Positions 51,959-59,349 of a DNA stretch of 64,000 nucleotides are shown here, piece by piece. How positions within the stretch are numbered: position 1 is the first letter of the stretch; every line of letters starts with the position of its first letter. The DNA is from Nitrospira lenta (GTDB lineage: Bacteria; Nitrospirota; Nitrospiria; Nitrospirales; Nitrospiraceae): contig NZ_OUNR01000017.1 in assembly GCF_900403705.1 (NCBI RefSeq), positions 62,001 to 126,000 of the forward strand, in the 5' to 3' direction. The translations under genes were made by a program, and so were the position numbers. Below the pieces are notes generated by a model that searched no databases, was not told the DNA's origin, and was given only the letters and a program-made list of their open reading frames with translations.

Positions 51959-53703
51959 TAAACATTTGTCACGTCCTGGAACTGCATGGCATGCAGCCGC
52001 TGATACAGGCCGTTGTGCCGCAAGAGCTCTTCGTGCGTGCCGATCTCAGCCACCCGGCCACGGTCCAGCACCACAATCCTGGTGGCATTCTGCACGGTCG
52101 AGAGCCGATGAGCAATCACCACCGTCGTGCGGTTCTTCATCAGATTGGCCAGCGCCAGTTGCACGATGCGCTCCGATTCCGTATCGAGCGCGGATGTCGC
52201 TTCATCCAGAATCAGCAACGGAGGATCGCGCAAAATCGCCCGGGCAATGGCCACGCGCTGGCGCTCGCCACCCGACAGCTTCACACCCCGTTCGCCGATC
52301 GTCGTCTGGTAGCCCTCAGGCAGCCGGGCAATAAAGTCATGCGCGTAGGCCTGCTTGGCGGCCTGCTCGATATCCGCCGCGCTCGCGCCCGGGCGTCCGA
52401 ACGCGATATTGCTGGCAACCGTGTCGTCGAACAACACCACATCCTGCGAGACGATGCCGATCTGCGTGCGCAGCGATGCCAAGGTATAGGACTCCAGCGG
52501 CGCGCCGTCGAGAAGAATCTGCCCGCTTGTCGGCTGGTAAAATCTCGGCAACAAACTCACCAGCGTAGACTTCCCGCTGCCGCTGCTCCCGACCAACGCC
52601 ACCATTTCACCGGTACGAATGGCCAGATCAACTCCCGTCAAGGCCGGCGTCGTCTGCCCGCTGTAGCTCAGCGACACCCCGCGCAATTCGATCCGGTCGG
52701 AAATCCCCTGGCAGACGAGCGTACCCCGGTCCTGCGACTGCTCTGTCGGCAGGTCCAGCACTTCAAACACCCGCTCCGACGCAGCCAGAGCTTGTTGAAT
52801 CAGGTTGTTGACCCCGGCTAATTTTCGAATCGGCGTATAGGCCATGAACATCGCCGTCAGAAATGAAAAGAAGGCCCCCGGCGTCATGTTGCCATGGAGC
52901 ACCAGGTAGCCGCCGTACCAGATGATCACGGCCACGCCGACCACTCCGATCACTTCCATATGCGACGACCCAATCGACCACACTTGATTGGCCTTCAGCG
53001 TCGTACTCAAAAAGGCTCGGTTGCTCAGTTCGAATCGGGCGGCCTCTGCCTCTTCGCGACGGAAGGCTTTGACCATCCGAATCCCGGACAATGTCTCCTG
53101 CACGGTCGACGACATGTCCCCCATCCGTTCCTGTCCGCTGGTGGCCAGCGCGCGAAGGCGGCGGCCCATACGGGACATCGTCACCACGGCGAGCGGGATG
53201 ACGATGATCGACAAGCCCGCCAGTTGCCAATTTTGGTAGACGATGACGCCGAGCATGACGATAAACGTCAGCGCATGCTGAAACATATCTTTCAGGACAT
53301 TGGAGACGGCATTCGCCATCAACCCCACGTCGTTGACGACGCGCGACACCAACCGTCCGGAGGTATTGGCGTCATGGTAACCGACCGGCAACCGCATAAC
53401 ATGGAGAAACAGCGCCTGACGAATATCGGCGATCACCCGGTTGCCGACATAATTCATGAGATAGGTTTGCCCGTAGCTGAACAGGGCTTTGACGATCGAC
53501 ACCGCCAGGAGCGCGAGCGGCAGCACCAATAAGAGCGATTCATCCTTCTCGATGAAAATACCGTCCAGCACCGGCTTGACCAGCCAGGCATAGACGCCGG
53601 ACAGCGCCGCGACCATGCCGGAGCACACAATAGCGGCGAGAAACCGGCCCCGATAGGGCCGAACATATTTCAGCAACCGAAGGAATCGATCTACGCTCGA
53701 CAT
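51958..53703 (-). CDS. msbA: Lipid A export ABC transporter, ATPase/permease
   Basis: MsbA flips lipid A-core across the inner membrane. The 581-residue half transporter has six membrane helices in residues 1-320, and an ABC domain with Walker A GSSGSGKSTLVSLLPRF (about 372-385), signature LSGGERQRVAIARAI (about 477), and Walker B LLILDEATSALD (about 500). The gene overlaps lpxB by 13 bp. The stop codon is at the edge of the palindromic element downstream. Confidence 0.93.
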   Translation of the reverse strand: MSSVDRFLRLLKYVRPYRGRFLAAIVCSGMVAALSGVYAWLVKPVLDGIFIEKDESLLLVLPLALLAVSIVKALFSYGQTYLMNYVGNRVIADIRQALFLHVMRLPVGYHDANTSGRLVSRVVNDVGLMANAVSNVLKDMFQHALTFIVMLGVIVYQNWQLAGLSIIVIPLAVVTMSRMGRRLRALATSGQERMGDMSSTVQETLSGIRMVKAFRREEAEAARFELSNRAFLSTTLKANQVWSIGSSHMEVIGVVGVAVIIWYGGYLVLHGNMTPGAFFSFLTAMFMAYTPIRKLAGVNNLIQQALAASERVFEVLDLPTEQSQDRGTLVCQGISDRIELRGVSLSYSGQTTPALTGVDLAIRTGEMVALVGSSGSGKSTLVSLLPRFYQPTSGQILLDGAPLESYTLASLRTQIGIVSQDVVLFDDTVASNIAFGRPGASAADIEQAAKQAYAHDFIARLPEGYQTTIGERGVKLSGGERQRVAIARAILRDPPLLILDEATSALDTESERIVQLALANLMKNRTTVVIAHRLSTVQNATRIVVLDRGRVAEIGTHEELLRHNGLYQRLHAMQFQDVTNV

Positions 53704-54824
53704 GCGTCCAATACCACCTGAGCGGCTCTGCGGGAAGCGCCGGGTTGTCCGAGGCTCGCTTTCACCGCCTGCAAGCTCCGCTTCATTTCATCATACGCGG
53801 CCTGATCATGTAATAGCCGATGGACTTCATGATACACCCTCGCGCCCGTGGCTTCATGCTGAATTAATTCCGTCACGACCGGCCGGCCGGCCACCAGATT
53901 GACCAATCCGATCCACTTCACTCGAATCAGCAACCGGGCCAGCCGATAGGTCAACCAGGAATGCGCTTGATAGAACAGCACCATCGGCGTCCCGACAACC
54001 GCCGCCTGTAACGTCGCGGTCCCCGATGCCACACAGATGAGATCGGCGGCCGCCATCACTTCGCTCGCCTGCTCCGGAACCACCGTCACCGCCGCCGAAC
54101 TTTTTTCGAGCAGCGGCCGGATCAGATCATCGGCGATCGTCGAGGCCTGGGGCATGAGAAACTGCGTCGTCGGATCGTCGCGCAGCAATCGCTCCGCCGC
54201 ATCCAGCAGGATCGGGAGATGCAGCCGCACTTCCGCCGACCGGCTTCCCGGCAACAGCGCGATGACCCGGCCGGTCGGCTGTAGACCAAATTGCTCGCGC
54301 AGCTTCGCCTGATCATAGTACGGGGCGACGGCATCCAGCAGCGGATGGCCAACAAAGGTACAGGGCAAACCGACCTGACGATACAGCTCAGGTTCGAACG
54401 GAAGAATCACCATCACCTGATCGACCCGCTGTTGAATATATTTCATGCGGCCCGGCCGCCAGGCCCAAATCTGCGGTGCAATATAGTAGATCACCCGCAG
54501 CCCGGCCGACTTGGCAAACCAGGCATAGCGCAGATTGAGCCCGGGATTGTCGATGAAGACCACGGCGTCCCAGCGTTCAGATCTCAGCAATCGGCGCATG
54601 GCGGCAAATCGGCGGATGATCGCCTTCAGCGCCGAAAAGCCGACGATACCCATCACATCAAGATGGCCGAAGCCTTCCACCAACTGCACGCCCGCGGACT
54701 TCATTGCAGCCCCACCGACACCGACTAACCGGACGGCGGGATCGAGCTCGCGAAGTGCCCGTGCCAGGTTGGCGCCATGAAGATCGCCGGAGGCCTCTCC
54801 GGCTACGATCAAAATCTGCGGCAT
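53691..54824 (-). CDS. lpxB: Lipid-A-disaccharide synthase
   Basis: LpxB joins UDP-2,3-diacylglucosamine and lipid X. The 377-residue GT19 protein starts LIVAGEASGDLHGANLARALRE and has MGIVGFSALKAIIRR, YYIAPQIWAWRPGRMKYI, LLPGSRSAEVRLHLPILLDAAERL and ASGTATLQAAVVGTPMVLFYQ. All are family signatures. The 97-nt gap upstream holds nothing I recognise. Confidence 0.96.
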   Translation of the reverse strand: MPQILIVAGEASGDLHGANLARALRELDPAVRLVGVGGAAMKSAGVQLVEGFGHLDVMGIVGFSALKAIIRRFAAMRRLLRSERWDAVVFIDNPGLNLRYAWFAKSAGLRVIYYIAPQIWAWRPGRMKYIQQRVDQVMVILPFEPELYRQVGLPCTFVGHPLLDAVAPYYDQAKLREQFGLQPTGRVIALLPGSRSAEVRLHLPILLDAAERLLRDDPTTQFLMPQASTIADDLIRPLLEKSSAAVTVVPEQASEVMAAADLICVASGTATLQAAVVGTPMVLFYQAHSWLTYRLARLLIRVKWIGLVNLVAGRPVVTELIQHEATGARVYHEVHRLLHDQAAYDEMKRSLQAVKASLGQPGASRRAAQVVLDACRA

Positions 54825-54921
54825 CGATAGTCTTTCATCTTGAGCATCGAGTTATTCTGAATCGCCTGTGCCAGAGAGCCATTCGATCATGAAAATCACG
54901 ATGCCGACAGCCGCCGCTGGG

Positions 54922-55872
54922 CTAGGATGATTGGCGCGCGGCATGTTCCGCGATGGCGGCCAAAATCTGGTGCGCCACGTCCAGCGCTGCGGCACCGTCC
55001 TCACCGGAGACCTCGGGCCGCGACCCCGAGCGGATGGCCTGGACAAAGGACTCCAACTGGAGCTTGAGCGGCTCGTCGGTATTCCCCTGAAACGTTTCGG
55101 TGCCGAGTTCAGGCGGTGCGCCGGACAGGATGCGGCGCCGTACAATCACCGCTTGACGGGTTTGGAAATCGATTGAGAGATAGTGATCGCGCTGAAACAA
55201 CCGCAACCGGCGCATCTTGTTCATCGACACGCGACTCGCCGTGAGATTCGCGACACAGCCGCTGCTGAACTGAATCCGCGCCTGGGCAATATCGATGGTT
55301 GGAGAAAGGACCGCGACACCGGAAGCACGCACCTCTTCAACCGAACCAAGGCCAAAGGACAACACCAGGTCGAGGTCATGAATCATGAGATCCAGCACGA
55401 CGTCGACATCCGTCCCGCGCGGGCTGTAGCTACTCTGCCGATGCCCCTCAATAAACGCTGGGCGCTGGATGTGTGGCCGCATCAGCCGCATGATCGGATT
55501 GAAGCGTTCGCTGTGTCCGACTTGTAACCGGCACCCCTTCGCCTTGGCCAGGGCCACCAATTCATGCGCCTCAACCGGCTGCACGGCAATCGGCTTCTCG
55601 ACCAACACATGCGTGCCGGCTTCGAGACACCGCTTGGCCACGGCAAAGTGCGAGGAGGTGGGCACGGCCACACTGACCAGATCGACTGCTTTCAATAATT
55701 CTTCAGGACTACGATAGAACTGGGCGGCATGGCGTCCGGCGATTTCTTGCCCGCGCTCAGGACTCTGATCGGTAACTCCGACAAGCGTCACGCCTGGAAT
55801 GGAGGCATAGAGGCGCGCATGATGCTGCCCCAGATGTCCGACGCCGATGACGCCGGCCCGCAAGACCTTCAC
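54922..55872 (-). CDS. Gfo/Idh/MocA family oxidoreductase
   Basis: Start at the GTG at 55872 (AAGGGA 6 nt upstream), 316 residues. The N-terminal Rossmann motif is AGVIGVGHLGQHHARLY; VSVAVPTSSHFAVAKRCLEAGTHVLVEKPIAV holds the catalytic Glu-Lys-Pro; the C-terminal alpha/beta domain follows (MIHDLDLVLSFG). Such genes are often found between lpxI/lpxA and lpxB. Some family members (GnnA) act with an aminotransferase to make UDP-GlcNAc3N for amide-linked lipid A; no GnnB partner is seen here, so the role stays open. Confidence 0.85.
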   Translation of the reverse strand: MKVLRAGVIGVGHLGQHHARLYASIPGVTLVGVTDQSPERGQEIAGRHAAQFYRSPEELLKAVDLVSVAVPTSSHFAVAKRCLEAGTHVLVEKPIAVQPVEAHELVALAKAKGCRLQVGHSERFNPIMRLMRPHIQRPAFIEGHRQSSYSPRGTDVDVVLDLMIHDLDLVLSFGLGSVEEVRASGVAVLSPTIDIAQARIQFSSGCVANLTASRVSMNKMRRLRLFQRDHYLSIDFQTRQAVIVRRRILSGAPPELGTETFQGNTDEPLKLQLESFVQAIRSGSRPEVSGEDGAAALDVAHQILAAIAEHAARQSS

Positions 55873-55895
55873 TGCATTCCCTTTCCCTTGTTCAC

Positions 55896-56744
55896 TCAGG
55901 CTTTGATCGGTTCGAGATGCTTGATCCCGATCACGGCAATGCCGGCCTGGCGCGCCTTTTCCAACAACAACTCCCGGTCGAGCATCACGGTCCGCCCGGC
56001 TTCCACCGCTAAGACCGTCGCGTTCACTGACGCCATGACTTCGATCGTTCGCGGCCCGATGGCCGGGAGATCGAACCGGAGATCCTGTTGCGGCTTGCAC
56101 CGCTTCACGACGATCGCGCCGTCTTTCGCCAATTCACCGCCCCGTTTGATCGCGCCATCGGTCCCTTCGACCGCTTCGACTGCCACCACGACTTTGTCTT
56201 TGATCACGACGCATTGACCGATATCGAGACGCCCCATTTCATAGGCCATCTCCCAGCCATAGCGAATATTCTCCCACTCTTTTTTGGATGGCTCACGAGA
56301 GGCGAGCGTCCCTTCTTCGACAAGGATGCCTTCAAGGCCGAAGGTGGACTCACAAATCGTAATCCCTTCCCGCTCGATCTCCGCGGCAATTTCCCTGAGG
56401 ATGTCGTCGTCTTTCCAGAGCGCGACCCGCGCGAACAAGGCCAGCGCCCGCAAGTCCGGCCGCACGGTCGTAAAGACATGCGTCTTCTTGACGCCCCCCA
56501 GCATGACCACGCGCTTCACGTTGTCGCTCTTAAAGGCGTTGATCAGCTTATTGAGCTGCCCGATCTTCACCCAATGGATGCTATCGACATGCTGTTCGAG
56601 TTCAGGCTCCGCCTCTCCCACATGCGCGACGGCCGACACAAAGTAGCCCAATTTCTTGGCATTGTCGGCAAAGATAATCGGAAATCGCCCGTTCCCGGCG
56701 ATTAGCCCGATCCGCTTGTCTTCGTTGGGGATTGAGGCAGTCAC
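55896..56744 (-). CDS. lpxI: UDP-2,3-diacylglucosamine pyrophosphatase, LpxI type
   Basis: LpxI hydrolyses UDP-2,3-diacylglucosamine to lipid X, replacing LpxH. The 282-residue protein has RIGLIAGNGRFPIIFADNAKKLGY, VMLGGVKKT, FGLEGILVEEGTLASREPSKKEWENI, and the C-terminal DLPAIGPRTIEVMASVNATVLAVEAGRTVML with the catalytic Asp region, typical of DUF1009. The start is a GTG at 56744 that overlaps the lpxA stop (GTGA). Its presence shows an alpha-proteobacteria-like route to lipid X. Confidence 0.92.
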   Translation of the reverse strand: MTASIPNEDKRIGLIAGNGRFPIIFADNAKKLGYFVSAVAHVGEAEPELEQHVDSIHWVKIGQLNKLINAFKSDNVKRVVMLGGVKKTHVFTTVRPDLRALALFARVALWKDDDILREIAAEIEREGITICESTFGLEGILVEEGTLASREPSKKEWENIRYGWEMAYEMGRLDIGQCVVIKDKVVVAVEAVEGTDGAIKRGGELAKDGAIVVKRCKPQQDLRFDLPAIGPRTIEVMASVNATVLAVEAGRTVMLDRELLLEKARQAGIAVIGIKHLEPIKA

Positions 56745-57556
56745 GCGGATTCATCCTCGTCGCCCTGATCCTTCCCGATCGAACGGGAAATTCCACGCTT
56801 GGTGGCTTCCATGAAGGTCAGGATCTGGGCCACATCCGCCTGATCGTTGAACTCCGCCCGGGCCAGCTTGATCGCTTCGGCGGATCGATGGCCCTGGCGG
56901 AATAGCAGATCGTAGGCCTTCTTCAACACCGAGATTCGCTCGCCGGAAAATCCGTGGCGGCGCAATCCGATCGAGTTCAATCCGTAGAGTTTCGACCGAT
57001 ACCCGCCGGCGGCCCGCGTAAACGGCGGCACATCCTGGACGACTCCGCAGCATCCTCCCACCATGGCATAGGCCCCGATGCGCACGAACTGATGCACACC
57101 CGTCAACCCGCCGATGATGGCATGATCGCCGATGGTGATGTGCCCGGCCAGACTGGCGGCATTCGCGAGAATCAGCTGATTCCCTAAGCGGCAATCGTGG
57201 GCGACATGCACATAGGCCATCAAGAAATTCTTATTGCCGACGGAAGTGAGCCCCCCACCCTGCACCGTCGCGCGATTGACCGTGACATATTCCCGCAGAA
57301 TATTGTCGTCGCCGATGACCACCCTGGTCGGTTCCCCTTTATAGCCCAAGTGCTGGGGCGGACCGCCGATAGACGAGAAGGGATGCAGCTCGTTCCGCTC
57401 GCCGATCTCGGTCCACCCGTCGACCGTCACGTGAGAAAGCAGCTTGGTTCCCTTCCCGATCGAGACATGCTCGCCGACCAGACAAAACGGTCCGACGACG
57501 ACATCCTCCGCCAATTTCGCACCCGGATGTACTATTGCTGTCGCATGAATCTGCAC
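56741..57556 (-). CDS. lpxA: UDP-N-acetylglucosamine O-acyltransferase
   Basis: LpxA transfers a hydroxyacyl group from ACP to UDP-GlcNAc. I use the GTG at 57556 because GGAGG lies 6 nt upstream (271 residues). Left-handed beta-helix repeats fill residues 2-185 (IHATAIVHPGAKLAEDVVVGPFCLVGE). The catalytic His120 lies in VHVAHDCRLGN. The C-terminal helices begin LYGLNSIGLRRHGFS. The last 12 residues are acidic. It lies downstream of fabZ. Confidence 0.95.
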   Translation of the reverse strand: MQIHATAIVHPGAKLAEDVVVGPFCLVGEHVSIGKGTKLLSHVTVDGWTEIGERNELHPFSSIGGPPQHLGYKGEPTRVVIGDDNILREYVTVNRATVQGGGLTSVGNKNFLMAYVHVAHDCRLGNQLILANAASLAGHITIGDHAIIGGLTGVHQFVRIGAYAMVGGCCGVVQDVPPFTRAAGGYRSKLYGLNSIGLRRHGFSGERISVLKKAYDLLFRQGHRSAEAIKLARAEFNDQADVAQILTFMEATKRGISRSIGKDQGDEDESA

Positions 57557-57580
57557 GCCAGACCTCCGCAAATGGCCCCG

Positions 57581-58036
57581 TTATGGCCGCGACTCTGTTT
57601 TCTCTTCCGTCACCATGGCCGTCACTTCCGCTTCACACACCACATCGTCATCGACATAGGCTTTGGCCTGCATCTTCCAGAAGGGCGCCCGCTTCTTGAT
57701 CACGTCCACCTCAAACCGCAGACGATCCCCCGGCACCACCGGCTTCCTGAACTTTGCGCTGTCGATGCCGGTCAGATAGACGACGGGCCGACCGGTGACC
57801 TGCACGGACTTAAAGGCCAGCACGCCGCCGACCTGCGCCATCGCTTCCAGGATGAGCACCCCCGGCATCACCGGCCGCCCGGGGAAATGGCCTTGAAAGA
57901 AGGGCTCGTTGATCGTCACGTTCTTAATCGCCACGATTCGACGGTCGGGATCCAACTCCAGCACCCGATCAACCAGCAGAAACGGATACCGGTGCGGGAG
58001 TAATGCTTGAATCTCTGCCTGCTCCATCACTGCCAT
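57581..58036 (-). CDS. fabZ: 3-hydroxyacyl-ACP dehydratase
   Basis: FabZ dehydrates 3-hydroxyacyl-ACP and so competes with LpxA for its substrate. The 151-residue hot-dog protein has [13 protein letters not shown] with the catalytic His, [20 protein letters not shown] with the catalytic Glu, and [15 protein letters not shown]. Start ATG at 58036, GGAGG 9 nt upstream. The usual lpxD between skp and fabZ is absent. Confidence 0.96.
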   Translation of the reverse strand: MAVMEQAEIQALLPHRYPFLLVDRVLELDPDRRIVAIKNVTINEPFFQGHFPGRPVMPGVLILEAMAQVGGVLAFKSVQVTGRPVVYLTGIDSAKFRKPVVPGDRLRFEVDVIKKRAPFWKMQAKAYVDDDVVCEAEVTAMVTEEKTESRP

Positions 58037-58060
58037 GCCGTTGCCTCCTCTGTTCCCTCT

Positions 58061-58335
58061 TGCGCCACGACTACTTATTCTGGCTGTCGAATTCCTTCAC
58101 GATGCGGTCTGTCACGTCGAGCGCGGGCTGATAGTACAACACAACCCGCACCATGGCATCGCTGCCCTTTGCCGGGAAAGTCATGATAGCCAGCCTTCTG
58201 CGCCACCACTATTTATTCTGACTGTCGAATTCCTTCACGATGCGATCTGTCACATCCAGCGCGGGCTGATGGTACAACACAATGCGCACCATGGCATCGC
58301 TGCCCTTGTCGAGGATGGCGTGAAAGCCCTCCTTC
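58061..58335. repeat. Tandem duplication of the skp 3' end (units of 138 and 137 bp)
   Basis: The sequence from 58061 to 58198 is a diverged copy of 58199-58335. Both units start with TGCGCCAC, which occurs a third time at 58336, so slippage or recombination between these short repeats may have made the duplication. The copies are near identical over their first 100 bp and diverge at the far end. Confidence 0.8.
58071..58200 (-). pseudogene. Remnant of an OmpH/Skp C-terminus
   Basis: On the minus strand this stretch codes for a near copy of the end of the neighbouring Skp-like protein: [31 protein letters not shown] and a stop, against GSDAMVRIVLYHQPALDVTDRIV in the gene. Upstream of GSDAM the similarity continues (VAQKAGYH) in another frame, so a 1-base shift separates the two parts. 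There is no start codon with a ribosome site. It is the downstream unit of the tandem duplication and is probably not translated. Confidence 0.7.
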
Positions 58336-58751
58336 TGCGCCACCACTTGCGCGGCCGCCGCGATCTTCTTGGCGTACTCCGTCACCATCTCGCGCTGTTT
58401 TTGCTGTACTTCCCGGTTAAAGTCGGCCAACCGGCGCTGATACGCTTCCAGCTTCGTCCGAAACTGCTCTTGCTTTTCCTGCTTCATCGCCTCGCTCAGC
58501 TTGCTGCTGGAATCCTGCATCGACAACTCCAGATCCTTCAATTCCTGATCGTCCGCGTTGACGATTTTCTGCCGGGTCAGCGAGTAACTCTTCATCTCTT
58601 CCAACGCTCGTTTACCGGCCGTGGATTTCTCCATAACCGCCTGTTGATCCATCACCCCGACCTTAAAGGCCTCCGCCGCAACGGCCGCATGGGTGAACCA
58701 CAGGCTCGCTGCCAGCACCCCGAGCATCCCGATCACGCGCTGTCGTTTCAT
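58209..58751 (-). CDS. OmpH/Skp family periplasmic chaperone
   Basis: The 180-residue protein has a signal peptide (cut near AVAAEA at 22-26), then VGVMDQQAVMEKSTAGKRALEEM, the start of the Skp body, and a long charged coiled coil (about 55-125) ending in the conserved GFHAILDKGSDAMVRIV. Skp holds unfolded outer-membrane proteins for BamA. AGGAGGAG lies upstream of the ATG. Its 3' end is partly duplicated downstream. A second, lipoprotein-type paralogue lies upstream. Confidence 0.88.
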   Translation of the reverse strand: MKRQRVIGMLGVLAASLWFTHAAVAAEAFKVGVMDQQAVMEKSTAGKRALEEMKSYSLTRQKIVNADDQELKDLELSMQDSSSKLSEAMKQEKQEQFRTKLEAYQRRLADFNREVQQKQREMVTEYAKKIAAAAQVVAQKEGFHAILDKGSDAMVRIVLYHQPALDVTDRIVKEFDSQNK

Positions 58752-58769
58752 ACAATCTCTCTCCTCCTG

Positions 58770-59330
58770 CTAGGGATAGTCCCGATTGAACTCTTCAATC
58801 ACCTGATTTGAAATATCGAGGGCGTCCTCGCGATAGAGCGTCACCCCGCCCTTGCTGCTGTCCACGACAATCTGCAGAGCCAGCCGCTTCGCCACCTTGC
58901 CGACCACCGCCTCGATCTTATCGCGGAACCCGTCCATCACATCTTTTTGCTTCTCCTGCACTTCCCGGTTCAGCTCCGTCACCTTTTGCTGATACTCCTG
59001 CATGCGCCGGCGAAACGCTTCTTCCCGTTCACGTTTCGCCGTGGGACTGAGGACGCTGGCCTGCTTGACGAAATCTTCCTCCATCCGGCGCAGCTCTTTT
59101 TCATCGAGCTCGATCAGAGTCTGTCGATTCTTGGAAAAGGCCGCGAGATTGTCCTTGGCTTTTTTCCCGGCATTAGTATCGGACAGAATTCTGGCGGGGT
59201 CCAAGACCCCGATCGTCCCCCCGACTTTGGCGCCAGCGCCTGCACACCCACTGACGGTCAGGACGATGACGGCGAGAAATGCCGCACACGTGTTCCGCCG
59301 CCGATTCCTCGTTGCGACCATGCTTGTCAC
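58770..59330 (-). CDS. OmpH/Skp family protein with lipoprotein signal
   Basis: From the GTG at 59330 (GGAGGGGG just upstream; an ATG at 59321 is also possible) the protein has 186 residues. The N-terminus is basic, then AAFLAVIVLTVSGC, a lipobox with Cys at its end, so it should be lipidated. GTIGVLDPARILSDTNAGKKAKDNL and the following charged coiled coil are Skp-like. It ends LYREDALDISNQVIEEF, parallel to its paralogue. Two Skp-like genes in tandem, one membrane anchored, follow bamA. Confidence 0.85.
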   Translation of the reverse strand: MTSMVATRNRRRNTCAAFLAVIVLTVSGCAGAGAKVGGTIGVLDPARILSDTNAGKKAKDNLAAFSKNRQTLIELDEKELRRMEEDFVKQASVLSPTAKREREEAFRRRMQEYQQKVTELNREVQEKQKDVMDGFRDKIEAVVGKVAKRLALQIVVDSSKGGVTLYREDALDISNQVIEEFNRDYP

Positions 59331-59349
59331 ACCGCCCCCTCCATGCTCA

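Noticed and set aside
56088-56705. 205-codon plus-strand frame opposite lpxI
   Set aside because: Antisense to an intact LpxI with conserved motifs.
58061-58335. CRISPR-like repeat
   Set aside because: Only two long units derived from coding sequence; no spacers and no cas genes.
58035-58811. 258-codon plus-strand frame opposite the skp gene with an internal repeat
   Set aside because: The repeat is explained by the tandem duplication of the skp 3' end; the plus frame has no ribosome site or domain.
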